Below, piece by piece: positions 1-10,000 of a stretch of 64,000 nt of DNA. Below the pieces are notes generated by a model. That model worked only from the letters and a program-made list of their open reading frames with translations. It searched no databases and was not told the origin of the DNA. A program made the translations under genes and the position numbers. Source of the stretch: Microseira wollei NIES-4236. GTDB lineage: Bacteria > Cyanobacteriota > Cyanobacteriia > Cyanobacteriales > Aerosakkonemataceae. The stretch is from positions 1 through 64,000 of the forward strand of contig NZ_BLAY01000016.1 in NCBI RefSeq assembly GCF_020521235.1. Reading direction: 5' to 3'. Positions within the stretch are counted from its first letter, which is position 1. Every line of letters starts with the position of its first letter.

Positions 1-155
1 GGTAGGGGCACGGCAGGAGAAAACGATCTACAAGCTCTGATTTGATGCTTGCCGTGCCGCCACCAGCGAAGCCGATCCAGCACCATCGGTTTGGTAGGGG
101 CACGGCAGGAGAAAACGATCTACAAGCTCTGATTTGATGCTTGCCGTGCCCCTAC
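1..155. repeat. Duplicated GTAGGGGCACGGCA palindromic element
   Basis: A segment of about 58 bases starting GGTAGGGGCACGGCAGG and ending TTGCCGTGCC occurs at 1-58 and again from 93, so it is a near-exact direct duplication with a 92-base offset. Each copy has inverted ends (GGGGCACGGCA against TGCCGTGCCCC). The same ends recur near 22985, 27363, 30713, 44210 and 52456, which makes this an interspersed MITE-like family. The second copy overlaps the possible upstream extension of the next gene. Confidence 0.75.
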
Positions 156-328
156 TTAGACAAAATTGGTGGATCCAATTCGGGAATGGGGTAGATGCAC
201 TGTTGCTATCTGCACAAGTCATGGGCATTCTTGAACAAGGAGGCGTTGATTCAAACAGCCTTTGCGACCCAATCCACAAGAGATTTTCAGCTATAAAACC
301 TACTCGGCACTGGTGCAGTCAAGCCAAA

Positions 329-3300
329 ATGGAAACAACTCCAACCAGCAACGCCATACAACCAACCCCACCAGAGATGGAAACGAAGCCCGATTTTATC
401 GCCAGTCAGCCGCAAAACCAGACAGAGCAACAAATCGCACTAGCTGGAGTACTGGCGAGGACTCGGCAGTCACTGGATTTAGCAACCATCTTCCAAACCG
501 CCGCTACCGAAGTACGAACTCTGCTCAAAGCCGACCGGGTGGCGGTGTTTCGCTTTTATCCCAAGTTGGACTGGGAGGGGAGGTGCGTTTGCGAGGACAA
601 AGCATCAGACTGGAATTCAATTTTAGCGGTGAAACTTGACAAAAGCAGCTTTGGCGAACGGTTTACCCACTATCAAAAAGGTCGCGTTGAAGCCGTCCCT
701 GACATCAATCGGGCCAAGTTGAGCCAGTCTTATATCGAGATGCTCAAACAATTTCAAGTCCAGGCTAACTTAGTTGTACCCCTGCTGAAAGGAAAAGAAC
801 TGTGGGGGTTGCTCTGCGTTCATCAGTGCAGTAATTCCCGTCGCTGGAAAGAATCCGAGATGGAATTGGTTAAACAAATTGCAGCTCATTTGGGGGTGAG
901 GCTGCAATACACCGAATTACTCGTGCAAGCAAGGGGAAAAGCTAAGCAACAGAAAGCATTGGCTCGAGTAATTACGCGAATTCGCGCACCGATGGATTTA
1001 GAAACCATCTTCAAAACCACCGTTACCGAAGTGCGGCGACTGCTCAAAGCAGACCGGGTTGGCGTATTTCGGTTTTATCCGGAATTCGACTGGGAGGGAG
1101 AATTCATTTCCGAAGACGTGGCGGATGGCTGGAATAGTGCCCTCGCCGCCAAAGTCTACGACCATTGCTTTAGTAAAAAATTTGCTGCGTTGTATCACCA
1201 GGGGCGGGTGAATGCGATCGCAGACATCTATCAAGGCCAGTTTAGCGATTGTTACATCCAGATTTTGGCAAAATTCCAAGTCCGCGCCAGCGTCATCGCA
1301 CCCCTGCTCAACGGCAAAGATCTTTGGGGGTTGCTGTGCATTCATCAATGCAGCCGTCCCCGTGATTGGAAGCGCTCTGAAATAGAATTTACGAGTCAAA
1401 TTGCCCAACACCTGGGCGTGGCGCTACAACACACCGAATCCCTCACCCAAGCTCGTTCCCAGGCAGAGCAACAAAAAGCTTTAGCCGGGGTAATCGCCAG
1501 GATTCGCCAGTCTTTGGATTTGGAAACCATATTTAAAACCACCGCCACCGAAGTGCGCCAACTGCTGAAAGCAGACCGCGTTGGCGTGTTTCGCTTCGCT
1601 CCGGAATTCGACTGGGAAGGGGAATTTATCTATGAAGATGTGGGAGAAAGCTGGAATTCAGTTGTAGCCGCCAAAGTTTACGACCACTGCTTTAGCGACA
1701 AGTTTGCCCGTCTGTATCAGCAGGGTAGAATTAACGCGATCGCTGACATCTATCGCGGGGAATTTAGCGATTGTTATATAAAGATTCTAGAAAGATTCCA
1801 AGTCCGCGCCAACATAGTCGCTCCCCTAATCAAAGGAAAAGACCTCTGGGGATTGTTGTGCATCCATCAATGCAGCGGTCCCCGTCGCTGGGAATCCTAC
1901 GAAATCGAATTCGTCAGTCAAATTGCCGAACACATGGGGGTAGCGCTAGAGCAAGCGGAATACCTCGAACAAGTCAAAGCCCAATCGGCACAACTGGCAA
2001 AAGCCGCAGAACAGGCGAGAATAGCCGAACGGCAGCGCGCATTGGCAACAGTAGTCGATAAAATTCGCCAGTCCCTCCACCTGGAAACTATTTTCCACAA
2101 TACCGTCCAAGAAGTCCGGCATCTTTTGCAAACCGATCGAGTCGCCATCTATCGCATCAATCCTGATTGGAGCGGTCAATTCGTGGCAGAATCCGTCGCC
2201 GAAGGGTGGAATTCCTTGATCCAGAAGCAGCTAGAGAAACCCGATATCGTCGAAGATATCAGTAAATGTACGTTTACATATTTAGGTAATAACTCGCTTC
2301 TTAGCGATACCTACTTAAAAGACACCGAGGGGGGGCGCTTCACTAAGGGTGAATTGTTCCGCATCTGCGATGACATCTACAGCGCTGGGTTTCCCGATTG
2401 CTACATTGAAGTTCTAGAAAGCTATCACGCTAAGGCTTATATCATTGTGGCGATCTATTACGATCGCAAGCTGTGGGGCTTGCTGGGCGCTTACCAAAAT
2501 ACCGGCCCCCGCCACTGGCAAGGGGATGAGGTATATTTAGTTACCCAGATCGGCACTCAATTGGGCATCGCCTTGCAGCAAGCCGAATACCTGCAACAAG
2601 TCAAAACTCAAGCCGAAGAACTGGAGAAAGCCGCCGAAAGGCAAAGGGCGCTCGCCACAACGGTGGAAAAAATTCGCCAGTCTCTCGATCTCGATAGTAT
2701 TTTCCGAGCGACGACCCAAGAAGTGCGGCAGCTACTGGAAGTCGAGCGCGTGGCGATTTATCGGTTCTACCCCGATTGGAGTGGGGAGTTTGTCGCCGAT
2801 TCTATCGTTGATGGTTGGAAACCCTTGGTAAAAAATCAACCCTCGATCGAAGATATTTTCTTGCCAAAAACTCAAGCAGGGCGTTATCCCCGCAACGAAA
2901 CATTTGTACCAATTTTGCCTGGTGAAAAGCTTTGGGGATTGCTAGTCGCTTATCAAAACTCCCAGCCGCGTTACTGGCAAGATGAGGAAATTAACTTGCT
3001 CGCCCAAGTCGGCGTGCAACTGGGAATTGCCATTCAACAAGCCGAATTACTCGAACAAACGCGCCAGCAAGCAGAGGAACTGACCCAGGCATTCAAAGAA
3101 TTGCAGCGCTCGCAAGACCAACTGATTCAGCGGGAAAAAATGGCTGGCTTGGGACAGTTGGTGGCTGGAGTTGCCCATGAAATTAATAACCCCGTTAACT
3201 TTATCTACGGCAACGTCAGCCATGTCAGCGAATATACCCAAGATTTGCTAAACTTACTGAACCTATACCAGAGATACTATCCCAGTCCCGTCCCACAAAT

Positions 3301-4141
3301 TCAAGAACAAGTCGAAGCGATCGATGTGGAATTTATTAGCAAAGACTTGCCTAAAACCCTAGCCTCAATGAAAATGGGGGCAGACCGCATCCGGCAGTTA
3401 GTGTTGTTGTTACGCACCTTCTCCCGACTCGACGAGGCGCAAATGAAATTAGTTGACCTGCACGAGGGCATAGACAGCACATTGTTAATTTTGCAACATC
3501 GGTTAAAAGGAAATACAGATTTACCCGATATTGAGGTGATCAAAGAATACGGAGATTTGCCACCAGTCGAGTGCTATCCGGCGCAGTTGAATCAGGTGTT
3601 TTTGAATATCCTCAGTAATGGGATCGATGCGATCGAAGATGGTCATGGATCGTCCCCCGCCATCTCTCCCAGTAGGGGGGAAGATCGGGGGTGGTCAAAA
3701 CCAGTTGGGGATCGATGGGAGAAGGAAGACATTTCTTCCCTAACAGCTACAATTGACCGCACCCGCGAAAATAACGGAAAAGGTTTCTTCAGCATCGCAG
3801 CTGGGAACGGCAGTTCCCCTCGCTCATTACCAATGACCCATGACAAATTACCGAGGATTCGGATTCGCACCTGTGCGATCCGCGATAGAGAACAAGGAAT
3901 CGCCGATAGAGTGTTAATTCGGATCTCTGACAACGGACCTGGGATTCCCGAAGAAGTGCGCTCGCGCATCTTTGACCCCTTCTTCACCACCAAACCCATC
4001 GGTAGAGGTACGGGTCTGGGACTTTCTATTAGCTACCAAATTGTCGTGGAAAAACACCGAGGTCAGCTTAGGTGTATTGCCCTACCAGAGCAAGGCACTG
4101 AGTTCCAAATTGAAATTCCCATCAAGCAGTCAGATCAATAA
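329..4141 (+). CDS. Five-GAF cyanobacteriochrome-type sensor histidine kinase
   Basis: Predicted soluble hybrid light sensor and histidine kinase. I see five GAF domains (roughly residues 40-200, 210-370, 380-545, 565-745, 765-915), a coiled coil, a HisKA phosphoacceptor helix ([11 protein letters not shown]) and an ATPase domain with DNGPGIP and GTGLGLS boxes. GAF2 and GAF3 each carry a DHCF motif (Cys about 280 and 454) and a canonical DCY cysteine exactly 28 residues later, as in two-Cys DXCF cyanobacteriochromes. GAF1 has Ser at both sites. GAF4 has a canonical DCY Cys (about 691) plus a Cys in an inserted loop (about 647). GAF5 lacks the whole segment that would hold the Cys. No receiver or membrane segment is visible. 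About 65 residues of low-complexity sequence interrupt the ATPase domain. An in-frame ATG at 134 would add 65 residues, but that stretch is repeat-derived, so 329 is preferred. The pix operon follows, suggesting a light-signalling role. Confidence 0.88.
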   Translation: METTPTSNAIQPTPPEMETKPDFIASQPQNQTEQQIALAGVLARTRQSLDLATIFQTAATEVRTLLKADRVAVFRFYPKLDWEGRCVCEDKASDWNSILAVKLDKSSFGERFTHYQKGRVEAVPDINRAKLSQSYIEMLKQFQVQANLVVPLLKGKELWGLLCVHQCSNSRRWKESEMELVKQIAAHLGVRLQYTELLVQARGKAKQQKALARVITRIRAPMDLETIFKTTVTEVRRLLKADRVGVFRFYPEFDWEGEFISEDVADGWNSALAAKVYDHCFSKKFAALYHQGRVNAIADIYQGQFSDCYIQILAKFQVRASVIAPLLNGKDLWGLLCIHQCSRPRDWKRSEIEFTSQIAQHLGVALQHTESLTQARSQAEQQKALAGVIARIRQSLDLETIFKTTATEVRQLLKADRVGVFRFAPEFDWEGEFIYEDVGESWNSVVAAKVYDHCFSDKFARLYQQGRINAIADIYRGEFSDCYIKILERFQVRANIVAPLIKGKDLWGLLCIHQCSGPRRWESYEIEFVSQIAEHMGVALEQAEYLEQVKAQSAQLAKAAEQARIAERQRALATVVDKIRQSLHLETIFHNTVQEVRHLLQTDRVAIYRINPDWSGQFVAESVAEGWNSLIQKQLEKPDIVEDISKCTFTYLGNNSLLSDTYLKDTEGGRFTKGELFRICDDIYSAGFPDCYIEVLESYHAKAYIIVAIYYDRKLWGLLGAYQNTGPRHWQGDEVYLVTQIGTQLGIALQQAEYLQQVKTQAEELEKAAERQRALATTVEKIRQSLDLDSIFRATTQEVRQLLEVERVAIYRFYPDWSGEFVADSIVDGWKPLVKNQPSIEDIFLPKTQAGRYPRNETFVPILPGEKLWGLLVAYQNSQPRYWQDEEINLLAQVGVQLGIAIQQAELLEQTRQQAEELTQAFKELQRSQDQLIQREKMAGLGQLVAGVAHEINNPVNFIYGNVSHVSEYTQDLLNLLNLYQRYYPSPVPQIQEQVEAIDVEFISKDLPKTLASMKMGADRIRQLVLLLRTFSRLDEAQMKLVDLHEGIDSTLLILQHRLKGNTDLPDIEVIKEYGDLPPVECYPAQLNQVFLNILSNGIDAIEDGHGSSPAISPSRGEDRGWSKPVGDRWEKEDISSLTATIDRTRENNGKGFFSIAAGNGSSPRSLPMTHDKLPRIRIRTCAIRDREQGIADRVLIRISDNGPGIPEEVRSRIFDPFFTTKPIGRGTGLGLSISYQIVVEKHRGQLRCIALPEQGTEFQIEIPIKQSDQ

Positions 4142-4633
4142 TAGGGAAAATCAACCAGCTTGATGGCATCCCTCAAACATCTTCTCCCGCGTCCCCAATA
4201 GTAGGGGCAAGGGATCAACAAGAGCAAGCTGTATCCCAAGGGAAATGTGTACTAGGTCACATTTTATAGCTTGTTTAAGGGTAAACACGTAGATTAAATT
4301 CTCAGTTTATATTTAAATTATGTTGAATTCATCAGTGTCTTATTGTTAACAAACGCGATACAACAGAAAAGAAACTTATAGGAGTTGAAACTTGCTCGCC
4401 AGCTGGACGCGAAGTGAGCGATGCTTTCTCATGGGAAAAGTAGCTATTTTAAGCTGCTGAAAAAGTCAGAGAAACCTATTAGTCCAACGGACGAGAGGAA
4501 GCTAGCTGGTGCGTGCATCTTTCGATACCAAGGTGATTCTCAATAGAAATACTGAACCTAGTTGCCAGAAAAAACATCGCGTTCCAGCAAGATTAAGTCA
4601 ACATTTGTCCTTATATTCGCTTAGGTAATCAGG
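4142..4633 (+). other. Long leader or promoter region before pixG
   Basis: No open frame is convincing here. The middle part (about 4396-4514) can fold if transcribed: CGCCAGCT pairs with AGCTGGTG as a closing stem, and inside are an AGTAGCT/AGCTGCT hairpin (about 4439-4460) and a GTCC-AAC-GGAC hairpin (about 4481-4492). I do not recognise a known riboswitch class. The region most likely holds the pix promoter and 5' leader. Confidence 0.35.
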
Positions 4634-5944
4634 ATGACCAACGATTTAGCTAAAGACAAACTGAGCGACCTGTTAGAAACGCTGAGCCAAAGGCAGTTTA
4701 CAGGCAAGCTGGAAGTACAGGCATTACCAGTCACTTGGAACCTTTACTTTTGCCTCGGTCGCCTGGTCTGGATAGGGGGAGGCGCCCATGGCATTAGGCG
4801 CTGGTACAGACTTCTGAGTCAGTACTGTCCCCAAATACCTCCCAAGAGTATCCGTCCCCGCCTGGTCGATGATTCTCACTCCTGGAAGTATCAAGCCTTA
4901 ACCATCTTGGTGAAGCAACAAAAGATCCAACACGAACAAGCCGTAGGTGTAATCAAAAGCACGATCGCCGAAGTTTTGTTCGATATCCTCCAGCAGGAAG
5001 AGAAAGCACCGCTGACTTTCATCTGCAATTTTTCCGACGAGCAAACGGTTCTGGATACCTCACTCATCCCGATCCACCCGATACAAGCGCTCTCTGAAGC
5101 GCAGCAAGCTTGGAAAACCTGGCGCAATGCTGGCTTGGCGAGTGTATCTCCCAACATGGGGGCGGTGATTAAGCAACCAGAGCAACTGCAACAGCTGGCT
5201 TCACCCCAGGTTTACCAAACCCTGGTGAAGCTGATAGATGGAAAGCGAAGTCTGCGGGATGTGGCGGTTAAGGTCAAGCAAGATGAACTGGTACTGGTGC
5301 GAAGTCTCATCCCCTATATCCGCAAAAAAGTGATAGTACTGACCAACATTCCCGACTTTCGCCCACCAACTACAAACGCCACAACATCCCCAAAGGCAAA
5401 CCACTCTACCCCCGAAGTTTATGCATCCAACCTAGAGGAGCATCAAGCAGTAGCAGCAGAAGCCTTTTCTTCTCCCGTCGCAGCCTGCCATTCCCAATTA
5501 CCCATCACCAAACCCAAAATAGTTAGACCCCTAGTGGCTCATGTAGAAGATAGCTTACAGGAACGCCAACTGATGCAGGAGATCTTGACAGGGGCTAGCT
5601 ATGGATTTGCCAGCATTGAAGATTCCATGCAAGCCTTGCCTTTGCTGCTCGAACATAAGCCCGATTTAATTTTCCTGGATTTGGTCATGCCAGTTGCCAA
5701 CGGCTACGAAATTTGCGCCCAAATTCGGAGAATTTCCATCTTCAAAGATACCCCTGTTATTATTCTTACGGGCAATGATGGCATTGTTGACCGAGTTCGC
5801 GCCAAGATGGTCGGCGCCACCGACTTTTTGGCTAAACCAATCTCAGAACAAAAAGTTTTGGCAGCCCTGCAAAAGCACTTGAATTTGGAATCTTTACCCC
5901 CAGATGCAGCCCTGGCAAATTTAAGCTTTCAAACTTCAACCTGA
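4634..5944 (+). CDS. pixG: PixG-like PatA-family response regulator (PATAN-REC)
   Basis: First gene of a phototaxis operon. The N-terminal half (about residues 1-230) matches the PATAN domain of PatA-type regulators, with an FTGKLEV start and a YFCLGRLVWIGG strand. The C-terminal receiver (about 300-420) has the acidic pair VEDS, the phosphoacceptor in FLDLVMP and the Lys in FLAKP. In Synechocystis the orthologue heads pixGHIJL and its receiver is phosphorylated by the CheA homologue to influence type IV pilus motility; that role here is inferred from the operon order. The linker before the receiver contains SQLPITKP, a peptide encoded by a copy of the heptad repeat that fills many intergenic gaps nearby. 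69 bases separate it from pixH. Confidence 0.85.
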   Translation: MTNDLAKDKLSDLLETLSQRQFTGKLEVQALPVTWNLYFCLGRLVWIGGGAHGIRRWYRLLSQYCPQIPPKSIRPRLVDDSHSWKYQALTILVKQQKIQHEQAVGVIKSTIAEVLFDILQQEEKAPLTFICNFSDEQTVLDTSLIPIHPIQALSEAQQAWKTWRNAGLASVSPNMGAVIKQPEQLQQLASPQVYQTLVKLIDGKRSLRDVAVKVKQDELVLVRSLIPYIRKKVIVLTNIPDFRPPTTNATTSPKANHSTPEVYASNLEEHQAVAAEAFSSPVAACHSQLPITKPKIVRPLVAHVEDSLQERQLMQEILTGASYGFASIEDSMQALPLLLEHKPDLIFLDLVMPVANGYEICAQIRRISIFKDTPVIILTGNDGIVDRVRAKMVGATDFLAKPISEQKVLAALQKHLNLESLPPDAALANLSFQTST

Positions 5945-6013
5945 ATCGATTTTAAATTTCAAATTTCAACTCGGCTATCGTTCATTTAATTGGCAATTCA
6001 TTCAGAGGTTTAC

Positions 6014-6376
6014 ATGAGTACCGTATTATTAGTTGAAGACAGTTTAACCGAGAGGGAAATCCTCACCCATTATCTGCAACAAGCCGGTTTAGCTGTGGTG
6101 AGTGCCAAAAGCGGGGAAGAGGCTCAAGCAAAACTGCATTTACAAAAACCAAGTTTGATTATTCTTGATGTCGTTCTGCCCGATCAAAGTGGGTTTGAAC
6201 TGTGCCGAGAAATTAAAACCGATCCGGGAACTAATAAAATTCCGGTAGTAATTTGCTCGACAAAAAACACCGATGTTGACAAAATGTGGGCGAATATGCT
6301 AGGTGCTGATGCTTACTTGGCCAAACCCGTGGATCAGACAGACTTGGTGCGTACAATTCGACAATTAATTCAGTAG
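6014..6376 (+). CDS. pixH: PixH-like CheY response regulator
   Basis: Single-domain receiver of 120 residues. Visible landmarks are the acidic pair in LLVEDS, phosphoacceptor Asp in IILDVVLP, the Ser/Thr switch in VVICST and the Lys in YLAKP. The ATG at 6014 gives MSTVLLVEDS, the usual CheY-like start; an upstream in-frame ATG at 5990 would add eight residues and is less likely. In pix operons this protein is the second phosphorylation target of the CheA homologue and is thought to act on pilus motors or as a phosphate sink; that role is inferred from position between pixG and pixI. Confidence 0.87.
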   Translation: MSTVLLVEDSLTEREILTHYLQQAGLAVVSAKSGEEAQAKLHLQKPSLIILDVVLPDQSGFELCREIKTDPGTNKIPVVICSTKNTDVDKMWANMLGADAYLAKPVDQTDLVRTIRQLIQ

Positions 6377-6377
6377 A

Positions 6378-6441
6378 ATTTTATATTGCAGATTTAAGAT
6401 TTCAGATTTAAATAGAATCTAAAATCTGCAATATAAAATAT
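6378..6441. repeat. Palindrome between pixH and pixI
   Basis: TTTTATATTGCAGATTT at about 6380 is mirrored by AAATCTGCAATATAAAA at about 6424, around a spacer of CAGATTT-type repeats. It could act as an RNA processing hairpin within the operon transcript or a partial terminator. A closely similar palindrome lies at 11050-11110. Confidence 0.7.
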
Positions 6442-6460
6442 GAAATTAATCAAATAAACC

Positions 6461-7000
6461 ATGATTGATGCTGCAAAAAATTCCAATTCAACGTCGGTTG
6501 CTAGGATTGAGGCAATCAATGCTTCCCTAGAAGAAGGAGAAAAGTTTTTACGCTTTCAGCTAGGCGCAGAAGCGATAGCCTTACTTCCTTTGAACATTAT
6601 CAAACAGGTGATGCAGGTGTCGGTGAATGAAATTTTGCCCGTGCCTCAAATGCCTGGTTGCGTGTTAGGAATTTACAACTGGCGCGGCGAAATGCTCTGG
6701 TTGGTCGATCTAGGTCAACTGGTAGGATTTCTGCCGCTTGTTAGTTCAGAAAATGTGATGGCGATCGCTATCCAAATTCAAGACAAAATTCTGGGATTAG
6801 TCGTAAGACAAATTAACGACATCGATCGCCATCACCTAGACCAGATCAACCTGCCTGCTATCGGATTATTTGCTCCCGAATTGATGCCGTATTTACAGGG
6901 TTACATAATCGGATCAAATCAAGAAGTTTTGATGTTACTAAATGGCTCAGCGATCGCCAATGCTCCCCTGTGGCAAATTAATAGGTTTGTAGGCGCTTAA
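6461..7000 (+). CDS. pixI: PixI-like CheW adaptor
   Basis: CheW-domain protein of 179 residues. It carries the family hallmarks around LPLNIIKQVMQV, the VPQMPGCVLGIYNWRGEMLWLVDLG core, and a conserved dimer-like tail. CheW proteins link the chemoreceptor (here PixJ) to the CheA kinase (here PixL). The gene lies 84 bases after pixH and 46 before pixJ, so it is almost certainly in the same transcript. Its stop codon is followed at once by a short palindromic GCGCCTA sequence and then heptad repeats. Confidence 0.87.
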   Translation: MIDAAKNSNSTSVARIEAINASLEEGEKFLRFQLGAEAIALLPLNIIKQVMQVSVNEILPVPQMPGCVLGIYNWRGEMLWLVDLGQLVGFLPLVSSENVMAIAIQIQDKILGLVVRQINDIDRHHLDQINLPAIGLFAPELMPYLQGYIIGSNQEVLMLLNGSAIANAPLWQINRFVGA

Positions 7001-7017
7001 GCGCCTACTACGAACCC

Positions 7018-7046
7018 AATTACCAATTAGCAATTAGCAATTAGCA
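7018..7046 (+). repeat. Heptad repeat abutting the pixJ start codon
   Basis: Four tandem copies of the heptamer CAATTA(G/C) run directly into the ATG of pixJ, leaving no recognisable Shine-Dalgarno sequence. Translation of pixJ may therefore depend on coupling to pixI or on an unstructured leader. Confidence 0.8.
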
Positions 7047-10000
7047 ATGACTACAACACCCTATTCCCCCACTGATGTAACGAAAAACGGTCAGAAAGTT
7101 GAGACAAATTCGACCAACGGCAACTCTCCGATTCGAGCGATTGCTACTGGATTAAGCAGTCTAAAAAATGACCTGGAGCAATCTGGAGTCTGGGAAAGTT
7201 CAGAAATTGCTCATAAACTTCTGCGTTTAGAACAATTAGTAACAGCCGTAGAGCAAAAATTTCACCCGGTTTGGGAGACTTCGATTCAGGCAAAATTCAA
7301 GGCGGAACAGGAGAAATTACTAGCGATCGCATCGAGTATTCGCCAATCTCCGAACTGGGACAGCAAGCTCAAAACCGCCGTTAGCGAACTGCGCCAACAC
7401 TTGGCTAGCGATCGCGTACTCGTTTATCGCTTTCAAGGGGAAAAGAGCGGTGCTGTGATGGCAGAAGCAATCGAGATGGGATGCACTCCATTATTGGGGG
7501 AAGTGGCTACTAGCTGTTTTGGAGCCGACTCTGCGGCAGATTATCGGCATCGGCGGTTAGTTACTATTAATGACATCTCTGAAATCCAACTGACATCGGA
7601 GCAAATCCAGTCATGGGATAAGGTACAAGCAAAGGCAAGTGTCAGCGTACCGCTGCTAGTAGGCGAACAAGTTTGGGGATTGCTAGTAGCGCAGCAATGC
7701 AATGCAACTCGTAACTGGTTGGAAAGCGAAATCCACTTGCTTTACACCATTGCCACCGAACTGACAATTCACCTGCAACAATCCGAGTTTCGATGGCAGT
7801 TACAACTGCAACCAGAACAAGAGCGAAGCCTCAATAACCTACTCAGCCGTATCCGGCAATGTCAGAATTTGGATACCTTATTTAAGTCAACCTGTCGCGA
7901 AGTGCGGCAGTTACTTAAAGTAGACCGAGTCGTCGTGTTTCGCTTCTTGGCGGAATCTAACTTTAACGAAGGAGAATTTATCGCCGAAGACGTGCAACCG
8001 GGGTTTGTTGCCACCTTGGGGAATAAGTTTTACGACAGCTATTTCGGTCGAGATTACGCAACCCAATATCGCCAGGGTAGAATTCAAGCAGTTGCTGATA
8101 TCTACCATGCGGGATTATCAGATTGCCACGTGCAACAACTCGCCCAATTTCAAATCCGATCCAACTTAATTGTGCCGTTGATGAAAGGGGAAGAATTGTG
8201 GGGAATGCTGTGCATTCACCAGTGTAGAGATAGCCATGAATGGCAAAGTTATGAAATTGAGTTTGTCAAGCGGATTGCAGCTCAATTTGGCATGGCCTTA
8301 GCACAAGCTGACTACCTGGAACAACTGCACCAGAAGTCTGAGGAATTAGCGACTGTCGCGGAACGGGAGAAAAATTATATTCAGGGCCTCGGCAAGATGG
8401 GACAATGGATCGCCGAGCAAATTCAGAAGTCGTCAGACGTTAAAACCATTTTCCAATCCGCCACGCAACAAGTCCGACGCTTATTGAAAGCAGATCGAGC
8501 TGTTATTTATCGCTTCAATCCTGACTGGAGTGGTAGCTTTGTGGTCGAGTCCGTTGCTACTGGTTGGACGCCGATTTTGTCGCAACAATCGAAAGGCGGA
8601 GACTTAGTATCGGGTATTGTGGAATGCGGCATGTTGCGTCTGGGAGATGTGGTTGCACCGAGGCTTCCAGATACTTATATGCAGAAAACGAGAGGAGGCG
8701 GTTTCCAGCAGCGCCAAACTTTCCTCGTGGATGATATTTATCAAGCTGGTTTTTCCGATTGCTACATCGAAGCTTTGGAGCAATTGGAAGTCAAAGCCTA
8801 CATGATCGTCCCAATTTTTATGGGAGAAAAACTTTGGGGCTTGCTGGCAACTTATCAAAATTCTGGGCCGCGTCATTGGCAAGAATCAGAACTGAATTTG
8901 CTGACTCAAGTTGGGATTCAATTAGGGATGGCTTTGCTGCAAGACAGAACCTTTAAACAATTGCGGGCGAAATCGGAAAAACTGGCACTTGTCGCAGAAA
9001 AGGAAAAAGCCTTAACCAAAGTGATCGAAAAAATTCGTCAGTCGCAGAATGTCAATACAATCTTCAGAGCAGCGACCCAAGAAATGCGACAGTTGCTCAA
9101 TGTAGAACGAGTAGCAGTGTACCAATTCCAACCTGATTGGAGTGGTGTATTTGTAGCAGAGTCAGTGGGGATTGGTTGGACGCAATGGGTGGGATCTGGG
9201 ATCAAAACAATTTGGGAAGATACGCACTTGCAAGAAACTCAAGGGGGTCGGTATCGCAACAATCAAAAATTAGCGATTGCTGACATCTACAAAGCTCACG
9301 ACGTTCTCGAAGCCGGTCTGTCTCCCTGCCACCTGGACATTTTAGAGCAATTCCAGATCCGAGCTTATGCGATCGTACCGATTTTTAAAGGGGAACAGCT
9401 TTGGGGACTGCTAGCTGCGTATCAACACTCCAAAACTAGGCAATGGGAAGATACCGAGATGGGTTGGTTGGCTCAAATTGGCATTCAACTAGGACTCGTA
9501 TTGCGCCAAGCTAACTATCTGGAACAATTGCAACAACAATCAGAACAATTGGCAATTGCCGCGAAACGAGAAAAAGAAGCCAAAGAACAACTGCAACAGC
9601 GTGCGATTCAATTGCTGCAAAACATTCAACCAACTTTAAAAGGCGATTTAACCGTGCGCCTGCCAATTTCAACCGATGAAGTCGGAACGATTGCAGACGC
9701 TTACAATAACACGATTCAAAGCTTACGCAAAATCCTCGTACAAGTGCAGGACGCTACTGCAAAAGTCGCTCAAACTTCTGGCGTTAGCAGCATTTCAATT
9801 GAAGAACTATCCGCACAAGCACAAAATCAGTTCCGCGAACTCACTTCCGCTTTGAACCAAGTTGAATCAATGGCAAGTTCAATTCAAGCCGTTGCTAAAA
9901 ACGCCACATTGGTAGAAGTTGCCGTCCAACAAGCCAACCAAATTGTGCGCCAAGGCGATATGGCAATGAACCGCACCGTAGATGAAATTATCGCAATTCG

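Noticed and set aside
134-328. Upstream extension of the first sensor kinase from ATG at 134
   Set aside because: It begins inside the GGGGCACGGCA palindrome and the extra 65 residues do not resemble a domain; ATG at 329 is a better start.
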